NCBI GenBank assembly: GCA_964511155.1
Contig: CAZEEJ010000061.1
Location: forward strand, 1 to 28,717
Reading direction: 5' to 3'
Length of the DNA: 28,717 nucleotides
Origin: JAAYDF01 sp964511155
Lineage (GTDB): Bacteria; Planctomycetota; Phycisphaerae; UBA1845; PWPN01
Positions within the stretch are counted from its first letter, which is position 1; each line of letters starts with the position of its first letter. The notes below the pieces were generated by a model. The model ran no database searches, was not told where the DNA came from, and saw only the letters and a list, made by a program, of their open reading frames with translations. Of this stretch, positions 17,644-26,966 are shown piece by piece. Both the position numbers and the translations under genes were made by a program.

Positions 17644-19707
17644 ATGGCTTCGTTGACTTCGACTGTGGAACTGCGACAGCTATCGCTGCCGACCGTTCGC
17701 GCGGCCGTGCGACCCGCTACGTTGCTGCTTGCCACCATCTGGGCTGCGGTATTCTGCGTCTCGCTGAGTCGCAATGTGCTGGACCCGATCGGCTACGATC
17801 AGGCGTTCTGGCAGTACGTGACCGAACGCGTGCTGGCAGGCGAGCGGATGTACGTGGACGTCTGGGACCAGAACGCTCCGGGCGTGTTGGGCATCCATGC
17901 GCTGAGCACGTGGCTGGTGGGGCGATCGCCGATGGCCCTGCGGGTCTTCGATGCCGGGTGGCAGTTGCTGACCATGGGCCTGCTGGTGCTGCTGGCCGGT
18001 CGGGACGGTGGGCGGTGGGGCGTGGGCTGGTTGGCCGCAAGCCTCTATGTCCTGGCATATTACAGCGGCGGGTACGTTCACACGGCCCAGCGGGACGGCT
18101 TCGCGGTCCTGCCGATGCTGATCGCGCTGCACGTGGTCACAACACCTTTGCGGTCCTGCGGTGGGGGAGCGCGGATCGCCGCCCATGCGGTGGCGGGGGG
18201 GATGGGCCTGGCGATGTGCGCGGTGAAGCCGCCGCTGGGGTTGGTTTTCGGCGTGCTGTGGTGGTGGACGCTGGCCGAGGCGTGGATGAGACGCGGAGAG
18301 GGTAGGCGGGCGTGGTATCCGTGGCTTGGTCTCAACACCGGCTTCCTGCTTGTCGCCGCGGCCGGCGCTGCCCTGATGATTGCCTGGGGTTGGTGGGACG
18401 GCTTCGTGCGGGCCATGAACCGCGCGGATGTACCCGGGTACATCCAGGGGCCGATGCTCGTGCGCCAACTGATGCAGGCGGTCCTGCCGATCGCGGCATT
18501 GCTCGCCGTGGCCGTGGCCTGGTGGCTACGTGACGAGTTCCGTGCGGGAGGGGGCGCAGCCCCGTCCACCGTCGGCAGCCGGAGCCGCTCCGTTGCAGGT
18601 ACCTTCCTGGTTGCCTGGATCAAGGCGGTTGCGGTGGCGGCGGGGGTCCTGAGCATCTGGCTGTGGCCGGCCTGGCAGTCACTGCTCCCCATGGTCGGCG
18701 GTCTGCTGCTTCCGGCAGGCGGGGCGGTGCTGCTGCAGGCATGGGCAGGGCGCTCGCGCACCTGGCGGCTGGTCGCGTTGACGGCCGGTGCGGTCTTCGC
18801 GGCCATTGTCGTGCAGGGGCAGTTCTACTTCTATCACTTCCCGCCCTTGCTGGCCTGTCTGGCCTACCTGGCGGCGGACGAGCTGCTCCGGCAGAGCCGC
18901 GACCGTGGCCGAGCCGCGACCGTGAGGGAGCGGTGGCCGCGCAGAGCCGCGAGCGTGAGGGAGTGGTTCCGCGGTTTCGTGCGAAGCCGCAAGCGGTGGC
19001 AGAGCCGCGACTGTGAGGGAGCGGTGGCCGCGCAGAGCCGCGGCCGTGAGGGAGCGGTTCCGCGGTTTCGTGCGAAGCCGCAAGCGATGGCCGCGCAGAG
19101 CCGCGACCCACTGCTCGCACCGACTGCTTCCCCTGCATCCTCCCCGCGTACGCTCGGGACTTTCCACCCTTGGTGCCTGGTGTGTTTGGCCTCGGTGGCC
19201 CTGTTGGCCGGTCATGCCTGGGGCGGAAAGATGACCTCCGTGAGCACCCAGCCGTGGATTCTGCGGTCCATGACGCTCGCGGAGCACTACGACCAGGTTA
19301 CTCGTCACAAACCGCGTTATCCGCTCTACTCGACCACGCAGCGTGCCGCCCGGCGTGTCCGCGAGCTCACCTTGCCGACCGACGCCATCGCCTGTCTGAT
19401 CAACGAGCCGCGGCTGTATTACCTCGCCGAGCGCCCGGCCGCCCATCGGCTGGTCATCCCCAACGAGGCCTTCCGGCCGTTGTTCGACGAGTTTCTCCCC
19501 ACTCTGCACACAAAACGGCCGCCCGTTATCCTCGCTCGTGTGCCGGAGATGGTGCGCGGGTGCGAGGATCCGACAACCGTGCATGCCGCGGTCTTCGATG
19601 AGGCGGAATCCTTCTTCGGCCCGCAGGCCCGTCTCTTGCGGGACGCCTACCGGGTTACGGAACTCATCGACGACATCTGCATCCTCCAGCCGCGCGGTGG
19701 CGAGTGA
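17644..19707 (+). CDS. GT-C-fold membrane glycosyltransferase (ArnT/PMT-like) with an internal repeat insertion
   Basis: 687 residues from ATG 17644; the frame is open to 17566 through a genomic repeat, so the later start is preferred. About ten hydrophobic helices. The first outer loop has GYDQAFWQYV (Asp52) and YVDVWDQNAPG (Asp72, Asp75), the acidic motifs typical of GT39/ArnT-like enzymes that transfer sugars from polyprenyl phosphate outside the inner membrane. The C-terminal 150 residues (after GKMTSVSTQPW) form a soluble domain. Residues about 423-483 are translated genomic repeat DNA, basic and unlike the rest, between membrane helices. The stop codon lies in an 8-bp tandem repeat. It is divergent from the GT2 gene, which may supply its donor. 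Acceptor unknown. Confidence 0.8.
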   Translation: MASLTSTVELRQLSLPTVRAAVRPATLLLATIWAAVFCVSLSRNVLDPIGYDQAFWQYVTERVLAGERMYVDVWDQNAPGVLGIHALSTWLVGRSPMALRVFDAGWQLLTMGLLVLLAGRDGGRWGVGWLAASLYVLAYYSGGYVHTAQRDGFAVLPMLIALHVVTTPLRSCGGGARIAAHAVAGGMGLAMCAVKPPLGLVFGVLWWWTLAEAWMRRGEGRRAWYPWLGLNTGFLLVAAAGAALMIAWGWWDGFVRAMNRADVPGYIQGPMLVRQLMQAVLPIAALLAVAVAWWLRDEFRAGGGAAPSTVGSRSRSVAGTFLVAWIKAVAVAAGVLSIWLWPAWQSLLPMVGGLLLPAGGAVLLQAWAGRSRTWRLVALTAGAVFAAIVVQGQFYFYHFPPLLACLAYLAADELLRQSRDRGRAATVRERWPRRAASVREWFRGFVRSRKRWQSRDCEGAVAAQSRGREGAVPRFRAKPQAMAAQSRDPLLAPTASPASSPRTLGTFHPWCLVCLASVALLAGHAWGGKMTSVSTQPWILRSMTLAEHYDQVTRHKPRYPLYSTTQRAARRVRELTLPTDAIACLINEPRLYYLAERPAAHRLVIPNEAFRPLFDEFLPTLHTKRPPVILARVPEMVRGCEDPTTVHAAVFDEAESFFGPQARLLRDAYRVTELIDDICILQPRGGE
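18911..19092 (+). repeat. Two tandem 91-bp repeat units inside the GT-C gene
   Basis: Units at 18911-19001 and 19002-19092 are nearly identical, and a third partial unit starts at 19098. Each is made of GAGCCGCGACCGTGAGGGAG-like pieces plus a reverse copy of the 24-bp dispersed repeat (CCGCTTGCGGCTTCGCAC). Because 91 is not a multiple of three, the two units are read in different frames: the same DNA gives WFRGFVRSRKRW first and VPRFRAKPQAM second. No stop codon occurs in either frame. Confidence 0.88.
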
Positions 19708-19822
19708 GCGAGGCAGCAAGTGAGGGAGTTAGCGAGTTAGCGAGTCAGCAAGTTAGCAAGTTAGCAAGTTAGCGAGTTAGCGAGTTAGCAAGGCAGCAAG
19801 TGAGTGAGGTAGTAAGTGAGTG
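19703..19822 (+). repeat. Fifteen tandem copies of an 8-bp repeat
   Basis: Units are AGTTAGCG, AGTTAGCA and near variants (AGGCAGCA, AGTGAGTG, AGGTAGTA), in unbroken 8-bp register over 120 bp. The first unit includes the TGA of the GT-C gene. The array separates that gene from the GH172 gene. Confidence 0.92.
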
Positions 19823-19910
19823 AGGGGCTCCTTACGGCTTGCCGCTTCGCGGCGGTGTGCCACCGCTCTGCGAGCGGTATTCGTGTGCGTCACCCAAACC
19901 ACTCCTAACA

Positions 19911-19938
19911 TTGCACGATGCGGGATTGGGGCTAGAAT
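19911..19938 (+). promoter_or_regulatory. Possible promoter of the GH172 gene
   Basis: TAGAAT at 19933-19938 differs from the -10 consensus at one base; TTGCAC at 19911-19916, 16 bp upstream, is a weak -35 box. Predicted start near 19945, leaving a leader of about 64 bases before the GTG at 20009. Confidence 0.35.
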
Positions 19939-20008
19939 CACCGCCCGGACCGGTGGTTGCTGTTGTGCTGAGCAAAAACCGCTCCCTTGCGAGGAAGGAG
20001 TGTGCCCC

Positions 20009-22747
20009 GTGCTGCGATGGAGGCTGACGGCGGTGTGTCTCATGATCGGTGCGGGGGCGACCCTGGCCGAGGAGCGGGAGGGGGAACCGCCGACGATCCC
20101 GGTGGGGCTCGATGCCTACCGCATGTGGGAGCGCTGGCCGTACCAGCGGATCGGCGCCCGGGCCTACATGCGCAGCACGTACGATCGCGCCGGTCACAAT
20201 GAGACCGCGGACGCCAGCCACTTTCTTTACCAGGAGCGGGAGGACTTCAACGTCACCCTGGACGTGCAGGGGCGGGGCATTCTGTACTTTGCCCGTTACA
20301 ACCACTGGCACGGCAGCCCCTGGCACTACGAGGTGGACGGTGTGGGCCACATCGTGCGGGAGACCAGCTCCGCCGACCCGACCAAGCCTGTCGAGGGCTC
20401 GGTCTTTATGCCGGAGCAGTTGTTTCCCAACCCGCTGACCTGGACGTGGTCGATCACCAAGGGGGCGGACCTGATGTGGGTGCCGATTCCCTTCGAGCGT
20501 TCGTTCCGCATGGCCTACTCGCGGACGTTCTACGGCACGGGGTACTACATCTATCACCATTACCTCGAGGGCACGCCGCTTTCGCAGCCGATCAAGGCCT
20601 GGGACGGGCGCACGCCGCCCGATCCGGCCGTGCTCGACCTGCTTGGCCGGGCGGGCACGGACATCGCCCCGCGGGATATCGCCACCGAGTGCGGGGAGAC
20701 CAGCCTGGTCCGTGGCGGCACGCTGGCGATCGGCACCTTGCCCAAAGGGCCGCGAACCATCCGGGCGCTCAAGCTGACTCTGCCTCGCGAGCACGCCCTC
20801 GCCCTGGGCCGGGCTCGCCTCCGCATCACCTGGGACGACCGCCCGCATCCGTCGGTGGACGCGCCGCTCTCGCTCTTCTACGGGGCGGGTACGCTCTACA
20901 ACCGCGACGGTCGTGAGTACCTGGTCAAGGGGCTGCCGATGAACATCCGTTACGCGGACGACCGCGTGCATCTCGGCTGCTACTTCCCCATGCCGTTTTT
21001 TCGCTCAGCCAGGATTGAGCTGGTGAATGTCCCGCCGGTGCCCGACGCGGTCCTGCATTACGAGGTGCGCCACGAGCCGCTGGACGCGCCGCCGAACCAC
21101 CTGGGCTACTTCCACGCCACCTATCGCGATCATCCCGAACCCGAGCTGGGCCACGACCTGGTGCTGCTGGATACGCAGGAAGCCGAGGGCGGCGGCCCGT
21201 GGTCGGGGACGTTCGTGGGCACGTCGTTCATCTTCACCCACCGGGCGTTCCTGCCCACACTGGAAGGCGATCCGCGCTTCTTCTTCGATGACAGTCAGAC
21301 GCCCCAGGCCTACGGCACGGGTACGGAGGAGTGGGGCGGCGGCGGCGACTACTGGGGCGGCCTGAATATGACGTTGCCCCTGGCCGGGCATCCGGTGGGC
21401 GCACGCAACGTGGCGGAGGCCAAGGAAGACGAGGATCTGATCCAGTCGGCCTACCGGTTTCTGCTGGCGGATCTCATGCCCTTCGGCAAGCGGGCGGTCA
21501 TCCGCCTGGAGCACGGCGGCGAGAACGAATCGAAGGAACACTACAAGACGGTGACCTACTGGTACGGTCTGCCGGCGGCGTCGCTCGTGCTGACCGATGA
21601 GTTCGACGTGGGCGACCCGGCCAGCGAGCGCGACCACGCGTACGTCTCGCCGGACGCCTCCGAACCGGTCTCGATCACCTCGCGCTATGAGTGGGGCGTG
21701 GACACGCTGGTCATGGCGCGCCCCGACCACGTCCTGGCCGATCCGCCCGACGCCGCGGAGTTCGAGCTCCAGGCCGACGCGGGCAAGACGTATTACATCT
21801 GGGCACGAGGCCGGGCGCTCGAAGCCAACAGCCGCTCGGATGCCTTCTGGGTGCAGTTTGACGACGCGATCGGCACGGACCGGCTTGGGCCGGGCTACAC
21901 CAATGACTTCGGCGTCGGCAACTGGCTCGACGGCGACAGCGGTTTGACGTACTCATGGTCGAGCGGTCGGCCCCAGGATCCGCCGCTGACGGTGCGGTTC
22001 GATCGAGCCGGCACCCACCGTTTGCGCATCCAGCCTCGCGACCCCACGCATCGCCTGGACCAGCTCTGGCTCAGCGCCACGCGCCAGGAACTGCCCCGGT
22101 CGTCCGCCGCGGTGCCCAAGCCCGAGGCCGCGGCCACCGGCGCGATCGACGAGATCGTGCTGGATGCCCGGGACATCAGGGCGATGCGTGGGGCGATTCG
22201 GATCGTCGAGGATGAGCAGGGCACCATCGGCCGGGCGATCGAAATCGGGGGCTCGGATACCCGGGAGCGCATCGAGATCTACCCGGCCCATACGCAGATT
22301 GGGCGGCATACGTCGGGCCGGTCCGAGTTCACCCTCCGATTGCTGCCGAACAACCTGGGCGTTTTGCTGCGGCGATCATTGGACTATGCGTTTCCCAATC
22401 AGCGGGCGGAGGTGTTCATCGCCGACGCCACCCCCGGGGCGGCGGATCCGGCGTTTGAACATGCGGGGGTCTGGTACCTGGCCGGGTCGAACACCTGCTA
22501 CCACAGCTTCCCGCGCGGCGAGGTGGACCCGCCGAAGTCCGTGGTCCAGACCTCGAACCGCCGGTTTCGCGACGATGAGTTTCTGGTGCCCCGCCGGCTG
22601 ACGGAGGGGCGCTTGGCCATCCGGGTACGCGTGCAGTTCACCCCTGTGCGGCGCCCGCTTCTGCCCGACCTTCCCGTACCAGAGCTGGCCTGGAGCGAAC
22701 TGAAATACCTGGCGTACTGCTACGTGATGCCCGATTTCGAGCCCTGA
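20009..22747 (+). CDS. Secreted GH172-family (DUF2961) protein with a long C-terminal extension
   Basis: 912 residues. GTG 20009 is chosen because GGAAGGAG lies eight bases before it and the protein then starts with a signal peptide (MLRWRLTAVCLMIGAGATLA, cleavage about residue 20). The DUF2961 hallmarks follow: MWERWPYQRIGARAYMRSTY, DRAGHNETADASHF, ILYFARYNHWHGSPWHYEVD (about 96-112), EEWGGGGDYWGGLN and later YRWHLLD-like segment YRFLLADLMPFGKR. GH172 enzymes act on fructofuranoside or arabinofuranoside linkages outside the cell. The family domain normally needs about 400 residues; here residues about 600-912 add a carbohydrate-binding-like beta region (FELQADAGKTYYIWARGR, FDRAGTHRLRIQPRD) and a further beta domain. 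Faces the GH29/GH78 genes; all three probably degrade one glycan. Substrate not shown. Confidence 0.88.
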   Translation: MLRWRLTAVCLMIGAGATLAEEREGEPPTIPVGLDAYRMWERWPYQRIGARAYMRSTYDRAGHNETADASHFLYQEREDFNVTLDVQGRGILYFARYNHWHGSPWHYEVDGVGHIVRETSSADPTKPVEGSVFMPEQLFPNPLTWTWSITKGADLMWVPIPFERSFRMAYSRTFYGTGYYIYHHYLEGTPLSQPIKAWDGRTPPDPAVLDLLGRAGTDIAPRDIATECGETSLVRGGTLAIGTLPKGPRTIRALKLTLPREHALALGRARLRITWDDRPHPSVDAPLSLFYGAGTLYNRDGREYLVKGLPMNIRYADDRVHLGCYFPMPFFRSARIELVNVPPVPDAVLHYEVRHEPLDAPPNHLGYFHATYRDHPEPELGHDLVLLDTQEAEGGGPWSGTFVGTSFIFTHRAFLPTLEGDPRFFFDDSQTPQAYGTGTEEWGGGGDYWGGLNMTLPLAGHPVGARNVAEAKEDEDLIQSAYRFLLADLMPFGKRAVIRLEHGGENESKEHYKTVTYWYGLPAASLVLTDEFDVGDPASERDHAYVSPDASEPVSITSRYEWGVDTLVMARPDHVLADPPDAAEFELQADAGKTYYIWARGRALEANSRSDAFWVQFDDAIGTDRLGPGYTNDFGVGNWLDGDSGLTYSWSSGRPQDPPLTVRFDRAGTHRLRIQPRDPTHRLDQLWLSATRQELPRSSAAVPKPEAAATGAIDEIVLDARDIRAMRGAIRIVEDEQGTIGRAIEIGGSDTRERIEIYPAHTQIGRHTSGRSEFTLRLLPNNLGVLLRRSLDYAFPNQRAEVFIADATPGAADPAFEHAGVWYLAGSNTCYHSFPRGEVDPPKSVVQTSNRRFRDDEFLVPRRLTEGRLAIRVRVQFTPVRRPLLPDLPVPELAWSELKYLAYCYVMPDFEP

Positions 22748-22789
22748 CGGGGCGGCTGAAGGCTGCCCTCGGCTTGTCGACGGACGCGC

Positions 22790-23854
22790 TTACCGGCCGG
22801 CATGGCGCCGAAGACGCTGCAAGGCCGCGATGTGCTCGGTCGGGATCAGACCGTGCTTGTTCGGGGGAACATTGAGCAGCAGGTTGCTGCCGCGCTTGCT
22901 GCACTTGCTGACGATGTCGGCCAATTCCGCGTCCGGACGCGGGGAATCACCCTCGACGTGGAACCATTCCTTGCCGATCGGATCGCACACCTCGCCGGGC
23001 AGGTAGTATTCTCGGCCCTCGATCGTTCGTCATTTTTGGTGGCCGCATTCGGGCGGCAGGCGGCGCTCGATGGCAATCAGGTCGGACGGCCACGCATAGT
23101 CGAGGTCGTATTCTTCGCCGCTGGAAATCCCACTGTTCATCAAGATGACCGTCTGCGGCTGCAGGCCGGCGATGTGCTGGTAAAGAAAGGTGCGATACCC
23201 TCGACCCAGCACGCCGGGAATGTCGATCCAGACCTCGGCGATCGGCCCATATTGGGTCAGCAGCTCGGTGATCTGGGCGGTCATGAAGTTGTGGAACAGC
23301 GAGGTTGTGTAAGCGGGCATGTTTTCGGCGGGGTCTGGCAGGGTGGCGGCGGTTTCCGCACAGGCGTGCACGGGCCAGCTCCACGGTCCCCACTTCGCGC
23401 CACGGTCGGAAGGCGTCACGCTGCCGAAGCGGTGGTGGTTGTCCCAACTGCAGTAGTAAAAGCCGGGAAGCAGCCCGTACCGCTGGCAGGCTTCGACGAA
23501 GCTGCCGCAGACGTCCGTACGGTCGGTGCTGTGGGCCACGGTGTACGTGGTATGGCGGCTGGGCCAGAGGCAGTGGCCAGCGACGTGCTTGGTGGTGAGG
23601 ATGGCGTAGCGCATCCCCGCGTCGCGGGCGACCGATACCCACTGGTCGACGTCCAGCCGATCGGGAGCGTAGACCGCCGCGGGGCTGCTGCCGTCTGGCA
23701 GTTCCTGCCCGACGAAGGTGCTCATTCCGTAGTTTATGAACATGCCTTAGCCAAGCGACTCCCACGCCCGCAAGGCCTCGAGCGAGAGCCGTTGGCATCC
23801 GGGTTGCGAGGGAACGGTCAAGGGGCGCCTCCATGGCACGCTTGTTGGCCACAC
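22790..23854 (-). pseudogene. Alpha-L-fucosidase-like GH29 gene with two in-frame stop codons
   Basis: One frame carries the whole protein: RLSLEALRAWESLG, stop, GMFINYGMSTFVGQELPDG ... MRYAILTTKHVAGHCLWPSR (GH29 core with the H-H/K-H substrate region) ... EVWIDIPGVLGRG (nucleophile Asp strand) ... LPPECGHQK, stop, RTIEGREYYLPGEVCDPIGK, EWFHVEGDSPRP ... SNLLLNVPPNKHGLIP. The stops are TAA at 23747-23749, where the family has an aromatic residue before G-M-F-I, and TGA at 23030-23032, where Trp is expected (K-W-R-x-I-E-G). No frameshift is needed to join the three parts. Start probably GTG 23839 or 23854. TGA ends other genes here, so recoding of the whole genome is unlikely. It would lie in one operon with the GH78 gene. 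Inactivation, readthrough or sequence error are all possible. Confidence 0.75.
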
Positions 23855-23939
23855 TTACGGCAAGGGTAGCCAGTGTGGTCCGAACGGCCTGTGGGCAATC
23901 AGACCGCGACGCGAGAGCATCCTGTCGCCCGTGGCACCC

Positions 23940-26762
23940 TCACCGATCCGCGTACTTCGCGACGAAGGTGTACGTTCCCGAGCCGACCTTATACACGGCC
24001 GCCTCCTCGTCCGCTCGGAGCAGGGTTACCCCGTCGGCCTGCGACGCGGGTTGTCCACCCTCGGTCACGCTCGCGGGGTCGGAGGTGGGCACGCGGACCG
24101 TGGCGGACGTGTTGGCGGGGATGTGCACCCCCAGCGTGATCGACCCGCCCTCGATCTGCCACTGGCTCACGATGCGGCCGCGGATGGAATCGTAATACCC
24201 GCGGGCCCAGGACAGCCCGCCGCCCGGCCGCGGCTCGATGAGGAAGTGCTTGTAGGCCAGCGTCTCCTCGTCCGGAGCGATCCCCAGGATGACCCGGTAC
24301 ATCCACTCCCCGACCGCCCCGATCGCGTAGTGGCAAAACGAGTTCATGCCCGGATCCTGATACCCTCGGCCTTCCGCGTAGCCGTCCCACCGCTCCCAGA
24401 TGGTCGTGCCGCCCTGGTCGATGGTGTAGCCCCACGAGGGGATGGTGCGGTTGTTGATCAGCCGGTAGGCGACGTCGTTGCGTCCGCCGCGGGTCAGGGC
24501 GAGCATCAGCTTCACCGTGGTGTGGAACCCGGTCGAGATGTGGCCCTTGTAGGCCTCGATGCCTTCGATCATGTAGCGGACGGCGGCCTCGTGGTGCTCA
24601 GCGGGGAGCAGGTTGAAATCGAGAGCCAGGGCATAGCCGGCGGGCGTGTTCCCCTGGATTCGGCCATCCGGCGCGACGTACGCCCGGTTGAAGGCCTCGC
24701 GCACCTGCCGGGCGAGCTCCGCGTAGCGCTGGGCGTCTTCCCGGCGATCGAGCAGGGCGGCCATGCGCGAGAGCAACTCGGCGGTGTAGGCATGGAAGGC
24801 CGTCGCAAAGGCGTCCTTGGGCACCTGGGCGCCGGTCTTGGGGTAGCCTTCCAGGATGAGCGTATCGCCGTTGAGCCAGTCGCCGTAGTCGTTACCGCGG
24901 CTGCCGGTCCACAATCCCTCCGGGCTCTGGCTGCGGACGTACTCGACCCAGCGCTTCGCGGATTCGTAATGTTTCTCGATCAGCCGTCGGTCGCCGTAAT
25001 TGATGTAGACGGTCCAGGGCACGATGACGCCGGCGTCGCCCCAGGCCGGCACGCCGGAGAAGCGCTCGTTCGGCCCGAACGGGTGCGGCGCAAAGTCCGG
25101 ATACCGCCCGTCGTCCGCCTGGTCGTCGCGCAAGTCATACAGCCACTTGTTCAGGAACGCCGCCATGTCCATGTTGAAGCAGGCGGTTTGCGCGAACGCC
25201 ACGATATCCCCGGTCCAGCCGAGCCGTTCATCCCGCTGCGGGCAGTCGGTGGGGATGCTGTGCATGTTGTCTCGTTGCGTCCACACGATGTTCCGCATGA
25301 GTTTGGCCAGCATCGGGCTGGAACACTCGAACGCGCTGGTGATGGGGGCCGCGGAGTGAAACGCACGGGCGACGAGCGTGTCGGGCGTCGGTCGGCCGGG
25401 CAGACCGGTCAACTCGACGTAGCGGAAACCGTGATAGGTGAAACGCGGCTCGAAGTGCTCGACGCCGTCGCCGCGTAACGTGTACTGGTCGGTCTGCCGG
25501 GCACCGAGTTCGCCACCGAGGACCTTCATCCGCAGGTTGTCGGTATAGATGTTGCCGTCCGGTTCGAGCACCTCGGCATGTCGGAGGGTGACCGTGGTGC
25601 CGGCCGGACCCTCGACCTGCAGGCGGCACCAGCCGGCCAGGTTCTGCCCAAAGTCGACCACGAAGACCCCCGGCGTCGGCTCGTTAATCGCCACCGCCCG
25701 AAGCTCCTCAGTCACGCGGATCGGCTCGTTGGCCTGCGCGACGAGGGCCGCCCGGACCTCGCCGGCTACGCTGACCGGTTGCCAGGTCGAATCATCGAAG
25801 CCAGTCCGATCCCATCCCGGCTGTTCCATCCGGGCGTCGTACACTTCGCCGTCCAGAATGCACGCCTTGCGGATCGGGCCGGCGGTGGTTGCTCGCCAGG
25901 TGGCGTCGGAGCCGATGGTCTCGATCCGGCCGTCGGCATGCTCGATCTCGATCTGCACCAGCAGCCGGGGATGCCGGCCGTAATGGCCCCGCACCGGCCC
26001 GTTCTCGACGATGTGCGAGATGCCCAGACGCCCGGCATACCAACCGTCGCCCAGACACGCGCCGACGGCGTTTTTACCCTTCTGCAGCAAGTCGGTCACG
26101 TCGTAGGCCTGGTACTGCACGCGCTTGTGGTAGTTGGTCCACTCGGGAGCCAGAAGCTGTTCGCCGACTCGCCGTCCGTTGAGGTGCAGTTCGTACAGGC
26201 CCAGGGCGGAGGCATAGGCGATGGCCCGCCGGGGCGGGGCGGCAAGCTCGAAGTCCTTGCGGAGCATTGTGGCCGGCAACGCGGCCAAAGGCTCGTCCGC
26301 CGGCGGGGCTTCGTGCTTGCCGACCCATTGGGCTTTCCAGTCCGCGGGCGCCAGCAGGCCCATCCGCCAAGTGGCCGGCTTGCTCCACGCCGAGGGCGTC
26401 CCCGTCGCGTCCCACACCCGCACCTTCCAATACACCTGTTGCCGCGAAGGCAACGGCTGCCCCGCGTAGGCGATCTGGTTCGTCGCGTCGGAGGCGACTT
26501 GACCGCTGTCCCACAGGTCCGCCCGCCCGGGCTCCAGCCTGTCCTCGCTGCCGGCCGCCAGGATCTGGTAGGCACTTTGCATCATGCCACGTTGCGTTGA
26601 GGTCACGACCCAGCTCAGCCGTGGCTGAGCCGTCTGAACGGCCAGCGGATGGGTCAGATACTCGCAGCGCAGCTCGGTTGGGATCGTCTCCGCCATGCCC
26701 GGTACTCCTGGCAGTGCCAGCACCGCAAAGGGTGCAACGAGGGTCAACATCGCTCTCATCAT
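23940..26762 (-). CDS. Secreted alpha-L-rhamnosidase, GH78
   Basis: 940 residues from ATG 26762, preceded by AGGAGG ten bases away and followed by a signal peptide (MRAMLTLVAPFAVLALPGVP, cleavage after GMAE region). Domains in order: N-terminal fibronectin-like part (LRCEYLTHPLAVQTAQPRLS), the Bac_rhamnosid_N beta domain with WKAQWVG and LYELHLNGRRVGEQLL, the concanavalin-like domain (FVVDFGQNLAGWCRL), and the (alpha/alpha)6 catalytic barrel containing PTDCPQRDERLGWTGD at about 500-516, the GH78 acidic signature, and a C-terminal beta domain. It releases L-rhamnose from glycans outside the cytoplasm. Upstream in-frame codons to 26990 run through repeat DNA. It is first in an operon with the broken GH29 gene and converges on GH172. 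Confidence 0.93.
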   Translation of the reverse strand: MMRAMLTLVAPFAVLALPGVPGMAETIPTELRCEYLTHPLAVQTAQPRLSWVVTSTQRGMMQSAYQILAAGSEDRLEPGRADLWDSGQVASDATNQIAYAGQPLPSRQQVYWKVRVWDATGTPSAWSKPATWRMGLLAPADWKAQWVGKHEAPPADEPLAALPATMLRKDFELAAPPRRAIAYASALGLYELHLNGRRVGEQLLAPEWTNYHKRVQYQAYDVTDLLQKGKNAVGACLGDGWYAGRLGISHIVENGPVRGHYGRHPRLLVQIEIEHADGRIETIGSDATWRATTAGPIRKACILDGEVYDARMEQPGWDRTGFDDSTWQPVSVAGEVRAALVAQANEPIRVTEELRAVAINEPTPGVFVVDFGQNLAGWCRLQVEGPAGTTVTLRHAEVLEPDGNIYTDNLRMKVLGGELGARQTDQYTLRGDGVEHFEPRFTYHGFRYVELTGLPGRPTPDTLVARAFHSAAPITSAFECSSPMLAKLMRNIVWTQRDNMHSIPTDCPQRDERLGWTGDIVAFAQTACFNMDMAAFLNKWLYDLRDDQADDGRYPDFAPHPFGPNERFSGVPAWGDAGVIVPWTVYINYGDRRLIEKHYESAKRWVEYVRSQSPEGLWTGSRGNDYGDWLNGDTLILEGYPKTGAQVPKDAFATAFHAYTAELLSRMAALLDRREDAQRYAELARQVREAFNRAYVAPDGRIQGNTPAGYALALDFNLLPAEHHEAAVRYMIEGIEAYKGHISTGFHTTVKLMLALTRGGRNDVAYRLINNRTIPSWGYTIDQGGTTIWERWDGYAEGRGYQDPGMNSFCHYAIGAVGEWMYRVILGIAPDEETLAYKHFLIEPRPGGGLSWARGYYDSIRGRIVSQWQIEGGSITLGVHIPANTSATVRVPTSDPASVTEGGQPASQADGVTLLRADEEAAVYKVGSGTYTFVAKYADR

Positions 26763-26966
26763 GGACTCATGGCCTCCTGTCGCTGGGGCGTTGGGTTCAC
26801 CGCGGACAGTGCCGCCCGCAGCTCGTCGCGCACCTTCCCCGGCTGCACGATCGGCTGGGCGGACCATGATACCGTGTGTCGCGCACGTTTCCACGTCGCG
26901 AGGTTGCGTGGTCGTGAAGTGGTGGGGCGTGAGGTGGGGGGGGCGTGAAATCGTACAGTGGAGAGT

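Noticed and set aside
22790..23854. Genetic code change (TGA as Trp) to explain the fucosidase frame
   Set aside because: TGA ends many genes in the window, such as the amidotransferase and repressor genes, and the other interruption is TAA.
22802..23869. Plus-strand open frame of 355 codons
   Set aside because: Shadow of the GH29 frame on the other strand; its protein has no recognisable motif. It is long only because the opposite strand is GC-rich coding sequence.
23931..25478. Plus-strand open frame of 515 codons
   Set aside because: Shadow of the GH78 gene, whose catalytic motifs are certain.
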